From positions 124,001 to 188,000 of the forward strand of contig CALSPA010000003.1 of the NCBI GenBank assembly GCA_943788115.1: a stretch of 64,000 bases of DNA. The letters run 5' to 3'. The position numbers and the translations under genes were made by a program. Source of the DNA: an uncultured Flavobacteriales bacterium. GTDB taxonomy: Bacteria; Bacteroidota; Bacteroidia; Flavobacteriales_D; Parvicellaceae. Positions 49,966-59,022 of this stretch are shown here, in pieces; the stretch's first letter is position 1, and each line of letters starts with the position of its first letter. The notes under the pieces are model-generated. The model had not been told where the DNA came from and ran no database searches. It saw only the letters and a program-made list of their open reading frames with translations.

Positions 49966-52900
49966 ATGTCTAAGATTAAACTCTTTTTCATCATCATAAT
50001 TTCATTTATTTTTTGGAAAGGTCAATCTCAGTCAATTGTAATAAATGAAATTTCACAGGGCCCATCAGGACTTAAAGAGTATGTCGAATTTTTAGTAACA
50101 GGACCCGATTTAACGTTTTGTGATGAAACACCAAGTTGTTTAGACATTAGAGGTTGGATTTTTGACGACAATAATGGGTACATGAATGGTGCTTCAGTTT
50201 CAGGAGTTGGAATTGCTACAGGAGCATGTCGTTTTTCATCTGATCTATTTTGGTCTTGTATTCCCTCTGGAACTCTTATAACATTATATAACGATTCAGA
50301 CCCAAATACTTCATTAACTGTTCAAGATATTTCAATGAATGACGGAAATTGTGCTTTAGTCATTCCAATTAGCTCTACACTTTTTGAATATCATCCAACT
50401 ATTCCAAACACATCGATTATGAACTATTCTCCTACTGGCTGGCTTAACGGAGGTAATTGGTCTGGAATTTCAATGGCAAATTCTCAAGATGGGTTTCAAA
50501 TCTATGACCCATTAGATTTATCTTCACCTGTTTTCAGTATCGGTTGGGGTACAAACAATACAAATGTTGATGTGTATATGGGCCCAAATTCAGCAACGGA
50601 TGCAGTATTTTTTTTAACTGATTGCTCGTACTTTTCAAATACATCATGGAGTATTGGCTGTGCTGGTGATCCTGGTTGTGGAACAGATGAGCAGACACCT
50701 GGCTTAATAAATATTGGGCAGGAGAGTTGTATCTCTTTAATGAATGCAAATTGTAACTCTATTCAATTAAACTCAATTATTACAGATGAAAGGTGTTTAG
50801 GAGAATGTAATGGAGAAATTTCAATAAATGTAATTGGAGGAATTACCCCATATGATATAAGTTGGAATTCTAGCTCAAACATCTCACCAAACACATCTAA
50901 CCCAACAAGCTTATGTGCAGGAGAGTATATTGTAACACTAATTAATGACAATGGTAATGGATGTACATTTATTGACACAATGATTGTTTCTGACGGATTT
51001 GATTTGCCAATAATAAATGCAGGCAGTAATCAAAATATCTGTTTTGGGAGCTCAGTGGTAATTTCTGGCTCAGGAGGCATTTCATATACATGGGATAATG
51101 GGGTGTCTGACGGAGTCCCATTTACACCACCAAGTGGCTCAACAATTTTTACTGTAACTGGAACTGATGTGAATACATGTCAAAATACTGATCAATTAAC
51201 CATTAACGTTAATACTACTCCAACTGCTGATGCTCCTAGCGATGTTACTGCTTGTGATTCTTACACTCTACCTGCCCTAACTGTTGGCAATTACTTCGCT
51301 AACACTGGCGGGGTTGGACCTATTGCTGCAGGTTCTGCTATTTCTGCTTCACAAACCATCTTTGTTTATGCAGAAACTGGAACTACTCCTAATTGTTCAG
51401 ACGAAAATTCTTTCGATATAACTATTAATACCACTCCTACTGCTCCTTCTGCTGGAACAGATGCGACATATTGTGATGGTGATATTATTGCTGACCTTTT
51501 TGCAGCAGGTTCTGGTGGTACTCTTACTTGGTATGATGATGCGGCATTAACAAACGTTATTGGATCAGGAAATAGTTTAACGCCTAATAACTCAATTGGA
51601 GCCAGTGTTTATTACGTAACAGAAACACTAAATGGATGTGAAGGAGCTGCTAGCTCTGTAAATATTACAATTAACGCTATCCCTAATATTAGCTCCGAAA
51701 GCTCTAATGATGTTACCGCTTGTGGTGTTACTGATGGAACTATCAATATCTCTGCAACTGGTGGTTCGGGTTCTTATTCTTTTTCTATTGATGGTGGCCT
51801 TACTTTCTCCAATACATCTGGGTCTTTTACAGGATTAGATGTTAATTCTTATCAAGTTGTTATTGATGATGGAAACTGTCAAGTTACAGGAAGCTTGCTT
51901 ACTATTTCAGGTCCAGGGATTCCTGCAGCTCCAACAGCCGGAACAGATGCAACTTATTGTGATGGAGATCCAATTTCAGACCTCACAGCTAATGCAGATG
52001 CTAGTGGTGATAATAACAACCTAACATGGTATGATGATGCTGGATTAACAAATGTCGTCCAATCTGGTGGCAGTACCTATGCCCCTTCAAACAGTGTGGG
52101 AAGCAACACCTATTACATTACCGAAACAGTTGCTGGTTGCCAAAGTCCATCAACTCAAGTTACTATCATCATTAACCCTACACCTTTAGCCCCTGCTTTA
52201 AGTGGTGCGAATACCTATTGTGATGGAGATCCAATTTCAGACCTGCAAGCTAGTGCTGGAGGATTGAATTCAGGAACTTTTTATTGGTTTGACGATGCTG
52301 GTCTTACTAACAATGTCAATACTGGACCTGTTTACTCACCACCTTCTACTATCGGAAATCAAACCTTTTATGTTGTAGACTCTTTAAACGGATGTGCTGG
52401 ACCAGATTCTACGGTTACTGTGGTGATTGTTTCTCAACCTTTTATTGCAACTTCTGCTGACACCTCGATTTGTAATGGGGACTCAGTTGTTATTCAAATT
52501 GATTCTATTTCCGGAGGAAGTCAACTAACATGGTCGAATGGCGATACTACTTTAACCTCTTCAGTTAACCCTTCTGTAACAACAAATTATATAGTAGTGG
52601 TTGATGATGGGTTAGGTTGCTCTGCCACTGATTCAACTCTTGTTACTGTTAATCCTAATGATGATGCTACTTTTACGCTCAGTGATTTTTGTGAAGGTGA
52701 CAGCAATTCGGCTTCTAATATTATAACTGTCGGTGGAGACTTCTTCTTTACCCCCTCTGTTAGTGATGGCGCAATAATGGATTCATCTACTGCTGAAATT
52801 TCTAATGGTGTTGGTGGTACTGCCTATTCTGTTATGTACTTAACTAGTGGAGTTTGCGCAGATAGTTCTATACAAAATGTTACTGTAAACATTGTCCCCC

Positions 52901-53664
52901 AAATACCTAATGTTGGTACAGATACTGCCTATTGTGAGGGAGAAATCATAATTGATATGACAGCTATAGGTAATGGTGGGGCCATTAATTGGTATGATGA
53001 TTCAGCTTTGACAAACTTAGTGGGCAGCGGAAATTCATTTTCACCAACTGTAAACGGAGTTGGATCTTATACATATTACATTACAGAGTCTAATGGCAAT
53101 TGTACAAGCGAAATGGATAGTGTGAAAATAGATGTTAATCCAAATCCTGTTGCTGATTTCAATCCTACACCTAGCTCTGGGGTTATTCCTCTTGATGTGG
53201 TTTTCAATAATAATTCAACTGGAAATTCAATAAGCTACATATGGGATTTTGGGGACAACAATATAAGTACAGATCAAAATCCAAATTATATTTTTAACGC
53301 TATTGGTACATATACAACAACACTAACTGTTACTGATATTAATGGCTGCACCGATGCAACATCTTCAGATATAATTACATCTGGAGTATCCGTTTTTGTT
53401 GTTCCTAATGTTTTTACTCCAAATGGAGATGGTGTTAACGATCAACTAAATGTAATCTATGAAAATATTGAATCTTTTGAGGGCTATATTGCCAACAGAT
53501 GGGGAGAAGTTATTTTTGAATGGACTTCATTAGATGGTGGATGGAATGGAAGAACAAAATCTGGTTTAGAATCCCCTACAGGAACTTATTATTATGTTAT
53601 TCATGCAGTTGGAATTGATAATGTAGCTTACAAAATAAATGGCCATTTACAATTGATGAGATAA
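49966..53664 (+). CDS. T9SS type B surface protein, paralogue of the giant upstream protein
   Basis: The 1,232-residue protein has a signal peptide (ending WKGQSQ) and an N-terminal lamin-tail-like domain (INEISQGPSGLKEYVEFLV). A SprB-like module (about 275-345) follows, then one copy of the 72-residue repeat, Ig-like modules, a PKD domain and CHU_C. From about residue 416 to near the end it is almost identical to the upstream giant protein but lacks a 444-residue stretch. The N-terminal part is unrelated, so the two proteins may present different heads on a shared stalk and anchor. It starts 43 bases after the upstream stop, probably in the same transcript. Confidence 0.9.
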   Translation: MSKIKLFFIIIISFIFWKGQSQSIVINEISQGPSGLKEYVEFLVTGPDLTFCDETPSCLDIRGWIFDDNNGYMNGASVSGVGIATGACRFSSDLFWSCIPSGTLITLYNDSDPNTSLTVQDISMNDGNCALVIPISSTLFEYHPTIPNTSIMNYSPTGWLNGGNWSGISMANSQDGFQIYDPLDLSSPVFSIGWGTNNTNVDVYMGPNSATDAVFFLTDCSYFSNTSWSIGCAGDPGCGTDEQTPGLINIGQESCISLMNANCNSIQLNSIITDERCLGECNGEISINVIGGITPYDISWNSSSNISPNTSNPTSLCAGEYIVTLINDNGNGCTFIDTMIVSDGFDLPIINAGSNQNICFGSSVVISGSGGISYTWDNGVSDGVPFTPPSGSTIFTVTGTDVNTCQNTDQLTINVNTTPTADAPSDVTACDSYTLPALTVGNYFANTGGVGPIAAGSAISASQTIFVYAETGTTPNCSDENSFDITINTTPTAPSAGTDATYCDGDIIADLFAAGSGGTLTWYDDAALTNVIGSGNSLTPNNSIGASVYYVTETLNGCEGAASSVNITINAIPNISSESSNDVTACGVTDGTINISATGGSGSYSFSIDGGLTFSNTSGSFTGLDVNSYQVVIDDGNCQVTGSLLTISGPGIPAAPTAGTDATYCDGDPISDLTANADASGDNNNLTWYDDAGLTNVVQSGGSTYAPSNSVGSNTYYITETVAGCQSPSTQVTIIINPTPLAPALSGANTYCDGDPISDLQASAGGLNSGTFYWFDDAGLTNNVNTGPVYSPPSTIGNQTFYVVDSLNGCAGPDSTVTVVIVSQPFIATSADTSICNGDSVVIQIDSISGGSQLTWSNGDTTLTSSVNPSVTTNYIVVVDDGLGCSATDSTLVTVNPNDDATFTLSDFCEGDSNSASNIITVGGDFFFTPSVSDGAIMDSSTAEISNGVGGTAYSVMYLTSGVCADSSIQNVTVNIVPQIPNVGTDTAYCEGEIIIDMTAIGNGGAINWYDDSALTNLVGSGNSFSPTVNGVGSYTYYITESNGNCTSEMDSVKIDVNPNPVADFNPTPSSGVIPLDVVFNNNSTGNSISYIWDFGDNNISTDQNPNYIFNAIGTYTTTLTVTDINGCTDATSSDIITSGVSVFVVPNVFTPNGDGVNDQLNVIYENIESFEGYIANRWGEVIFEWTSLDGGWNGRTKSGLESPTGTYYYVIHAVGIDNVAYKINGHLQLMR
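51211..52407. repeat. Duplicated block A, second copy
   Basis: Second copy of 46137-47333, joined directly to block B here. Only one 216-bp unit is included, against eleven in the upstream gene. Confidence 0.9.
52408..53609. repeat. Duplicated block B, second copy
   Basis: Second copy of 48666-49867. It begins at the shared junction motif TGTGCTGGACCAGAT, so block A and block B are fused without the 1,332 bases that separate them upstream. Confidence 0.9.
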
Positions 53665-53711
53665 CAAAATAATTTTATTCTTAATTTTATCAAAATGCAA
53701 AACTAAATTTC

Positions 53712-54170
53712 ATGGCATTTGTTAAATACATAAACATTAACCCTAAAGGAGGTGTTCCAAAATTTTCAACTGAAAAAACATTTATAGGTGAAACAAAGGT
53801 TGATGGAGACAAACAAAATGATTTAAAACACCATGGGGGTCCAAATAGAGCGGTTTGTTTGTTTTCAGATGAAATAATAACATTGTTGCAAAAAGAAGGT
53901 CATCCAATAAAACCAGGGTCTACTGGAGAAAACCTTACAATAAAAGGGTTAGATTGGACAAAAATAAAAGAAGGTTTGAAGCTTGCTATTGGCAATGTTG
54001 AAATAGAGCTTACAGGTCCTGCAGCCCCTTGTAAAACAATAGCTAATTCATTTAAGGAAGGTAAATTCATTAGAATCTCCGAAAAAATACACCCACAATC
54101 TTCAAGATGGTATGCAAAAGTGTTAAAAGAAGGTGTTGTTTATAAAAATGATAGTGTAGCGCTACTTTAG
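53712..54170 (+). CDS. MOSC domain protein (YiiM-like)
   Basis: The 152-residue protein has the MOSC fold, a sulfur-carrier-like domain related to the C-terminus of molybdenum cofactor sulfurase. Visible features are DLKHHGGPNRAVCLFSDE near residue 38, the PGSTGENLTIKGLDW segment near 68, and the conserved Cys in ELTGPAAPCKTI near 107. The family includes YiiM, which reduces N-hydroxylated compounds with molybdenum cofactor. The exact substrate is not known. It is 26 bases before the TauE/SafE gene, so a sulfur-related operon is possible. Confidence 0.88.
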   Translation: MAFVKYININPKGGVPKFSTEKTFIGETKVDGDKQNDLKHHGGPNRAVCLFSDEIITLLQKEGHPIKPGSTGENLTIKGLDWTKIKEGLKLAIGNVEIELTGPAAPCKTIANSFKEGKFIRISEKIHPQSSRWYAKVLKEGVVYKNDSVALL

Positions 54171-54196
54171 ATTTTCTCAACTACTTTTACTCGTCA

Positions 54197-54943
54197 ATGA
54201 CTTTATTTTTCGAAAATTATCAGCTACTATTTTTAGTTAGCCTTGGGCTTATTGCATTTCTATATTCAACAGTCGGTCATGGAGGTGCAAGTGGATATTT
54301 AGCATTAATGGCATTGTTTGATTTTTCTCATGATTCCATGAGATCAACAGCCTTACTACTTAATCTTTTTGTTGCAGCAATTGCATTTTATCATTTTTGG
54401 AAAAAGGGCTATTTTAATAAGCGGCTATTTCTTTATTTTGCTGTAAGCTCAATCCCGTTTTCATTTATAGGAGGATTAATTACAATAAACCCAACTATAT
54501 ATCATGTCATTTTAGGATTGTTTTTGCTTTTTTCCATTTTTAAAATTGCTACTAAGTTAAAGTCAAAAAACTATTTAATTAAAAAAATAAATAAATTTCA
54601 AGGATTAATTATTGGTGGTATAATAGGTTTTTTTTCTGGGTTAATTGGTATTGGAGGAGGAATCATATTAAGTCCTTTAATTATATTTATGAGATGGGGG
54701 ACAATAAAAGAAGCAGCAGCAGTTTCAGCATTATTTATTTGGGTTAATTCTGCTGCAGGACTAATTGGTCAATATTCTTCTGGTCTTAATCTTGAATATG
54801 ATTCATATAAATACATAATTGCTGTGTTATTTGGTGGTTTTTTTGGTAGTCTATTGGGCAGTTCCAAATTCAAAACCGATGTTCTAAAAAATCTATTAAT
54901 CATGGTGTTATTCTTTGCATTTATAAAACTCATTCTAATTTGA
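54197..54943 (+). CDS. TauE/SafE family sulfite exporter-like permease
   Basis: The 248-residue membrane protein has about eight hydrophobic segments and the family half-repeats: FLYSTVGHGGASGYLALMAL near residue 21 and IIGFFSGLIGIGGGIILSPLI near 138. TauE/SafE proteins move sulfite, sulfonates or other organosulfur anions; the substrate is not fixed by sequence. The MOSC protein upstream supports a sulfur link. A Nudix-type regulator gene follows closely. Confidence 0.9.
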   Translation: MTLFFENYQLLFLVSLGLIAFLYSTVGHGGASGYLALMALFDFSHDSMRSTALLLNLFVAAIAFYHFWKKGYFNKRLFLYFAVSSIPFSFIGGLITINPTIYHVILGLFLLFSIFKIATKLKSKNYLIKKINKFQGLIIGGIIGFFSGLIGIGGGIILSPLIIFMRWGTIKEAAAVSALFIWVNSAAGLIGQYSSGLNLEYDSYKYIIAVLFGGFFGSLLGSSKFKTDVLKNLLIMVLFFAFIKLILI

Positions 54944-54991
54944 AATGATAAAAAGTCTTTGTATGTTCATAAAATATATTTTTTCTACACT

Positions 54992-55675
54992 ATGATTGCA
55001 GACAATTTTAATTATTCAGTTTCTATTGATTGTGTGATTTTCGGATATGACACAACAGATTTAAAAGTACTTCTTATAAAAAGAGGGGAGGAACCGTATC
55101 TAAATCATTGGGCTCTTCCCGGAGATCTAATAAACCCAAAAGAAAGTATAGACCAATCTGTAATTAGAGTTTTAAAAGAACTAACAGGGTTGTCAAAAGT
55201 TTACATGGAACAAGTAAAAACTTTTGGTGATGTTGGAAGACATCCATTAGGAAGAGTTTTTACAGTTGCTTATTACAGTTTATTAAAGATTAGCGATTAC
55301 GAACTTAATCCATCTTCTTTTGCTGTTGAAGCAAAATGGCATTCGGTAAAAAGAATTGGTGAATTAGCATTTGATCATAATAAAATCTTTGCTACTTGTA
55401 AAGAAAAACTTGTTGAATCTATTAAAAGAAAACCAATTGGTTTTGAATTACTTCCCAAAGAATTTACGCTCACTGAATTACAGAATCTCTATGAGACATT
55501 ACTTCAGGAACCTTTTGACAAAAGAAATTTCAGAAAAAAAATTAATTCAATGAAGCTTTTGATTGATACTGGTAAGCTACAAAAAAGTGTATCACATAGA
55601 CCAGCAAAACTATATCGTTTTGATAATAATAAATACGATACATTAAAAAAAGGAGGGTTTAATTTTGAAATTTAG
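54992..55675 (+). CDS. Nudix-related transcriptional regulator (NrtR-like)
   Basis: The 227-residue protein has an N-terminal Nudix fold (about 5-130; VSIDCVIFGYD, LKVLLIKRGEEPYLNHWALPGD) and a C-terminal winged-helix part (about 150-225; FTLTELQNLYETLLQEPFDKRNFRKKI). The Nudix box reads GDLINPKESIDQSVIRVLKELTGL: the REUxEE core is replaced (RVLKEL), so hydrolysis is unlikely. NrtR-family regulators have this design and sense ADP-ribose or sugar compounds; in Bacteroides one member (AraR) controls arabinose genes. I use the ATG at 54992; a longer frame from a TTG at 54959 adds an unlikely extension. Confidence 0.85.
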   Translation: MIADNFNYSVSIDCVIFGYDTTDLKVLLIKRGEEPYLNHWALPGDLINPKESIDQSVIRVLKELTGLSKVYMEQVKTFGDVGRHPLGRVFTVAYYSLLKISDYELNPSSFAVEAKWHSVKRIGELAFDHNKIFATCKEKLVESIKRKPIGFELLPKEFTLTELQNLYETLLQEPFDKRNFRKKINSMKLLIDTGKLQKSVSHRPAKLYRFDNNKYDTLKKGGFNFEI

Positions 55676-55681
55676 GTCATT

Positions 55682-55712
55682 AAAAAAGGCGACCCTCTAA
55701 AAGAGTCGCCAA
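55682..55712 (-). terminator. Rho-independent terminator of the repeat-protein gene
   Basis: On the minus strand GGCGAC and GTCGCC arms with an inner TCT/AGA pairing are followed by TTTTTTA. It lies about 20 bases after the stop at 55733 and 7 bases after the Nudix stop on the other strand. Confidence 0.85.
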
Positions 55713-55732
55713 TTTACCTTATAACACTAACC

Positions 55733-58700
55733 TTATTTCATTATAATTAGTTTTTTTATCTCTTTATGTTGTCCTTTATTTAGCTCAACAAAATAAATAT
55801 CGTTGCTGAATTCTTTGAGGTTGATTGTTAAATTACTAACGGAAACATTTTTCAATTCAAACACATTTCTTCCTAATAAATCTCTAACAACAACATTGTC
55901 AATTCCAACTAAAGAAGTAATGTTTAGAATTCCTTTAGATGGGTTAGGGTAAACACTAAAAGAATCTAATTCTGTAAAAGAAACACTTGTATTAGAACAT
56001 GGATCACATTGACCATATACTACACCTGTAACATCAGGATCTCCAACTGTCCATAGTCTGTTCGCATATGAACTGAAATCTGTAACCGGTGCACAGCTTC
56101 CGCCATTTGCCATTGATGAAATTAAATTCTCTTGTACTCCATCTAAAATGAATAAATACTCCATATCTGCTGTTGGTGCTGGTGATAACGTGAACGTATA
56201 CGTTCCATCTCCATTATCTACTGCCGTTGGTCCAGCTAACGGATCCCAGTTCCAAAATGGCCCTGTCATCCTTACTACTGATCCTCCCGTGTTTCCACAA
56301 ACCTCAGCTGTGATTATTAAATCTGCTGGTGGGGTACATGGATCACATTGACCATATACTACACCTGTAACATCAGGATCTCCAACTGTCCATAGTCTGT
56401 TCGCATATGAACTGAAATCTGTAACCGGTGCACAGCTTCCGCCATTTGCCATTGATGAAATTAAATTCTCTTGTACTCCATCTAAAATGAATAAATACTC
56501 CATATCTGCTGTTGGTGCTGGTGATAACGTGAACGTATACGTTCCATCTCCATTATCTACTGCCGTTGGTCCAGCTAACGGATCCCAGTTCCAAAATGGC
56601 CCTGTCATCCTTACTACTGATCCTCCCGTGTTTCCACAAACCTCAGCTGTGATTATTAAATCTGCTGGTGGGGTACATGGATCACATTGACCATATACTA
56701 CACCTGTAACATCAGGATCTCCAACTGTCCATAGTCTGTTCGCATATGAACTGAAATCTGTAACCGGTGCACAGCTTCCGCCATTTGCCATTGATGAAAT
56801 TAAATTCTCTTGTACTCCATCTAAAATGAATAAATACTCCATATCTGCTGTTGGTGCTGGTGATAACGTGAACGTATACGTTCCATCTCCATTATCTACT
56901 GCCGTTGGTCCAGCTAACGGATCCCAGTTCCAAAATGGCCCTGTCATCCTTACTACTGATCCTCCCGTGTTTCCACAAACCTCAGCTGTGATTATTAAAT
57001 CTGCTGGTGGGGTACATGGATCACATTGACCATATACTACACCTGTAACATCAGGATCTCCAACTGTCCATAGTCTGTTCGCATATGAACTGAAATCTGT
57101 AACCGGTGCACAGCTTCCGCCATTTGCCATTGATGAAATTAAATTCTCTTGTACTCCATCTAAAATGAATAAATACTCCATATCTGCTGTTGGTGCTGGT
57201 GATAACGTGAACGTATACGTTCCATCTCCATTATCTACTGCCGTTGGTCCAGCTAACGGATCCCAGTTCCAAAATGGCCCTGTCATCCTTACTACTGATC
57301 CTCCCGTGTTTCCACAAACCTCAGCTGTGATTATTAAATCTGCTGGTGGGGTACATGGATCACATTGACCATATACTACACCTGTAACATCAGGATCTCC
57401 AACTGTCCATAGTCTGTTCGCATATGAACTGAAATCTGTAACCGGTGCACAGCTTCCGCCATTTGCCATTGATGAAATTAAATTCTCTTGTACTCCATCT
57501 AAAATGAATAAATACTCCATATCTGCTGTTGGTGCTGGTGATAACGTGAACGTATACGTTCCATCTCCATTATCTACTGCCGTTGGTCCAGCTAACGGAT
57601 CCCAGTTCCAAAATGGCCCTGTCATCCTTACTACTGATCCTCCCGTGTTTCCACAAACCTCAGCTGTGATTATTAAATCTGCTGGTGGTGGAGAGACACA
57701 AATAGGATATGGGCAAGAAGAAGTTTGAGTTGTTGTTGACCCCGAAGTACATAGAATTGATGGAATGGTCCAATCTGAAACGGAAAAAGTAGTACTTGGT
57801 CCTGTAGTATTTCTGTATGCCCATGCATCAGTGTATTCCCAAAGCTCACCAGTACCATCAACATTATTATCTCCATAAATATCGGTAACAGCATTGTTGT
57901 AAAATAGCTCAACAGCATCATCACCATTAAAGTTTAATGAAGAATAGATAAAAATATGTTCAAATTCAGACATACAGGTATTCATGTAAGCATCATATCC
58001 TGAAGAGTCATTAACAATAACAACATCATCTCCTGAATTTAAACTAACTGAAGGCAAAGCATAATCTTGACCATTAGAACCATTTCCATTAAACGAAAGG
58101 CCGATTCCAAAAGCACTTAAATCTGAAATAGAAGCGTTAGCTTTTAGATGTATAGATTTTCCAGAACTTCCACCCGCAGGTGTTGAGAATTCTGTAATTC
58201 CCTGAATGAATAAATCAGAAGGTGATTGAGAAACTGCAGCACTCACAACTACACTTCCAATTGTCAGCTCATCTGAAGGGTTTGCGTTAATTCCATTAAC
58301 AACAAAACCGTATTGAACAACGAAACCGGAAGATAAACTTGCAGCAGGTACAGTGACCGAAAAATTACCAGAAAGAGGTAAGTCAAAAGTTGCAGAACCT
58401 CCCAAAGCATCACTATATCCAGCATTAGGATCTAGTGCTTTAATAAAATATTTAGCAGAGTATTGAGCTAAGTCAATTGTATTTGATGTAACTGTTCCTG
58501 AAAAAGTAAGGTCAGCACCATTAAAAGAAGCCCCAGGCTCAACATAAGTAGATGCATCCATTAATTTATTTCCAATTGCTCCGTTTTGCCAATATGGATC
58601 TCCTGGGTTATCTGCATAAGTATTAAAATTAGGTTGAAGAGTAATGGTATTAGCCACAACATCTGTAGTTGTTTTTAAATCTGCAACACCCCATCCACTG

Positions 58701-58855
58701 CCGAATTGATAATTACCAGCTAAATCAAATACATTCATGTAACCAACCCAGTTATCAGATGCACTAACAACAACATTGTTTTGGGCGTTTAAATTTAAAA
58801 CCGCACCAAAAAACAAAATAATTGTAGAAGAGAATAAGAAATATAATTTTTTCAT
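55733..58855 (-). CDS. T9SS type A secreted protein with five identical 113-residue repeats
   Basis: The 1,040-residue protein has a signal peptide (MKKLYFLFSSTIILFFGAVLNLNAQ). An N-terminal domain follows (about 26-205, with NVVVSASDNWVGYMNVFD and WQNGAIGNKLMDASTY), then a lamin-tail-like domain (about 210-390). Five exact 113-residue repeats cover about 390-953; each has the pattern ITAEVCGNTGGSVVRMTGP, FWNWDPLAGPTAVDNGDGTY and MEYLFILDGVQENLISSM, resembling a carbohydrate-binding or E-set fold. The last 80 residues are a T9SS type A sorting domain (VYPNPSKGILNITSL to KKLIIMK). Polysaccharide binding is an inference. Each repeat has three Cys. Confidence 0.88.
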   Translation of the reverse strand: MKKLYFLFSSTIILFFGAVLNLNAQNNVVVSASDNWVGYMNVFDLAGNYQFGSGWGVADLKTTTDVVANTITLQPNFNTYADNPGDPYWQNGAIGNKLMDASTYVEPGASFNGADLTFSGTVTSNTIDLAQYSAKYFIKALDPNAGYSDALGGSATFDLPLSGNFSVTVPAASLSSGFVVQYGFVVNGINANPSDELTIGSVVVSAAVSQSPSDLFIQGITEFSTPAGGSSGKSIHLKANASISDLSAFGIGLSFNGNGSNGQDYALPSVSLNSGDDVVIVNDSSGYDAYMNTCMSEFEHIFIYSSLNFNGDDAVELFYNNAVTDIYGDNNVDGTGELWEYTDAWAYRNTTGPSTTFSVSDWTIPSILCTSGSTTTQTSSCPYPICVSPPPADLIITAEVCGNTGGSVVRMTGPFWNWDPLAGPTAVDNGDGTYTFTLSPAPTADMEYLFILDGVQENLISSMANGGSCAPVTDFSSYANRLWTVGDPDVTGVVYGQCDPCTPPADLIITAEVCGNTGGSVVRMTGPFWNWDPLAGPTAVDNGDGTYTFTLSPAPTADMEYLFILDGVQENLISSMANGGSCAPVTDFSSYANRLWTVGDPDVTGVVYGQCDPCTPPADLIITAEVCGNTGGSVVRMTGPFWNWDPLAGPTAVDNGDGTYTFTLSPAPTADMEYLFILDGVQENLISSMANGGSCAPVTDFSSYANRLWTVGDPDVTGVVYGQCDPCTPPADLIITAEVCGNTGGSVVRMTGPFWNWDPLAGPTAVDNGDGTYTFTLSPAPTADMEYLFILDGVQENLISSMANGGSCAPVTDFSSYANRLWTVGDPDVTGVVYGQCDPCTPPADLIITAEVCGNTGGSVVRMTGPFWNWDPLAGPTAVDNGDGTYTFTLSPAPTADMEYLFILDGVQENLISSMANGGSCAPVTDFSSYANRLWTVGDPDVTGVVYGQCDPCSNTSVSFTELDSFSVYPNPSKGILNITSLVGIDNVVVRDLLGRNVFELKNVSVSNLTINLKEFSNDIYFVELNKGQHKEIKKLIIMK
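55998..57692. repeat. Five tandem 339-bp units, apparently identical
   Basis: Units start at 55998, 56337, 56676, 57015 and 57354; I see no base difference between them until the last few bases of the fifth. The frame is kept (339 = 3 x 113). Zero divergence points to very recent amplification or continual homogenisation. Confidence 0.95.
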
Positions 58856-59022
58856 AATGGTTTATTAAATTAAAAGCGTTTGTAAAAATGACCCTATAGT
58901 TTACTAAAAAGTGAATCATAGGAAAAAAATTTAATTAGTGTTAAATATACACAAAGATTAAAAACAAACAAACACTTTACTTATTTAATTGTACGTTTGT
59001 TAAGAACAAAAAAGTGGTTCAG

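Noticed and set aside
56148-57728. Five identical plus-strand frames of 67-74 residues
   Set aside because: They are antisense shadows of the 339-bp repeats in the minus-strand gene, without signals of their own.
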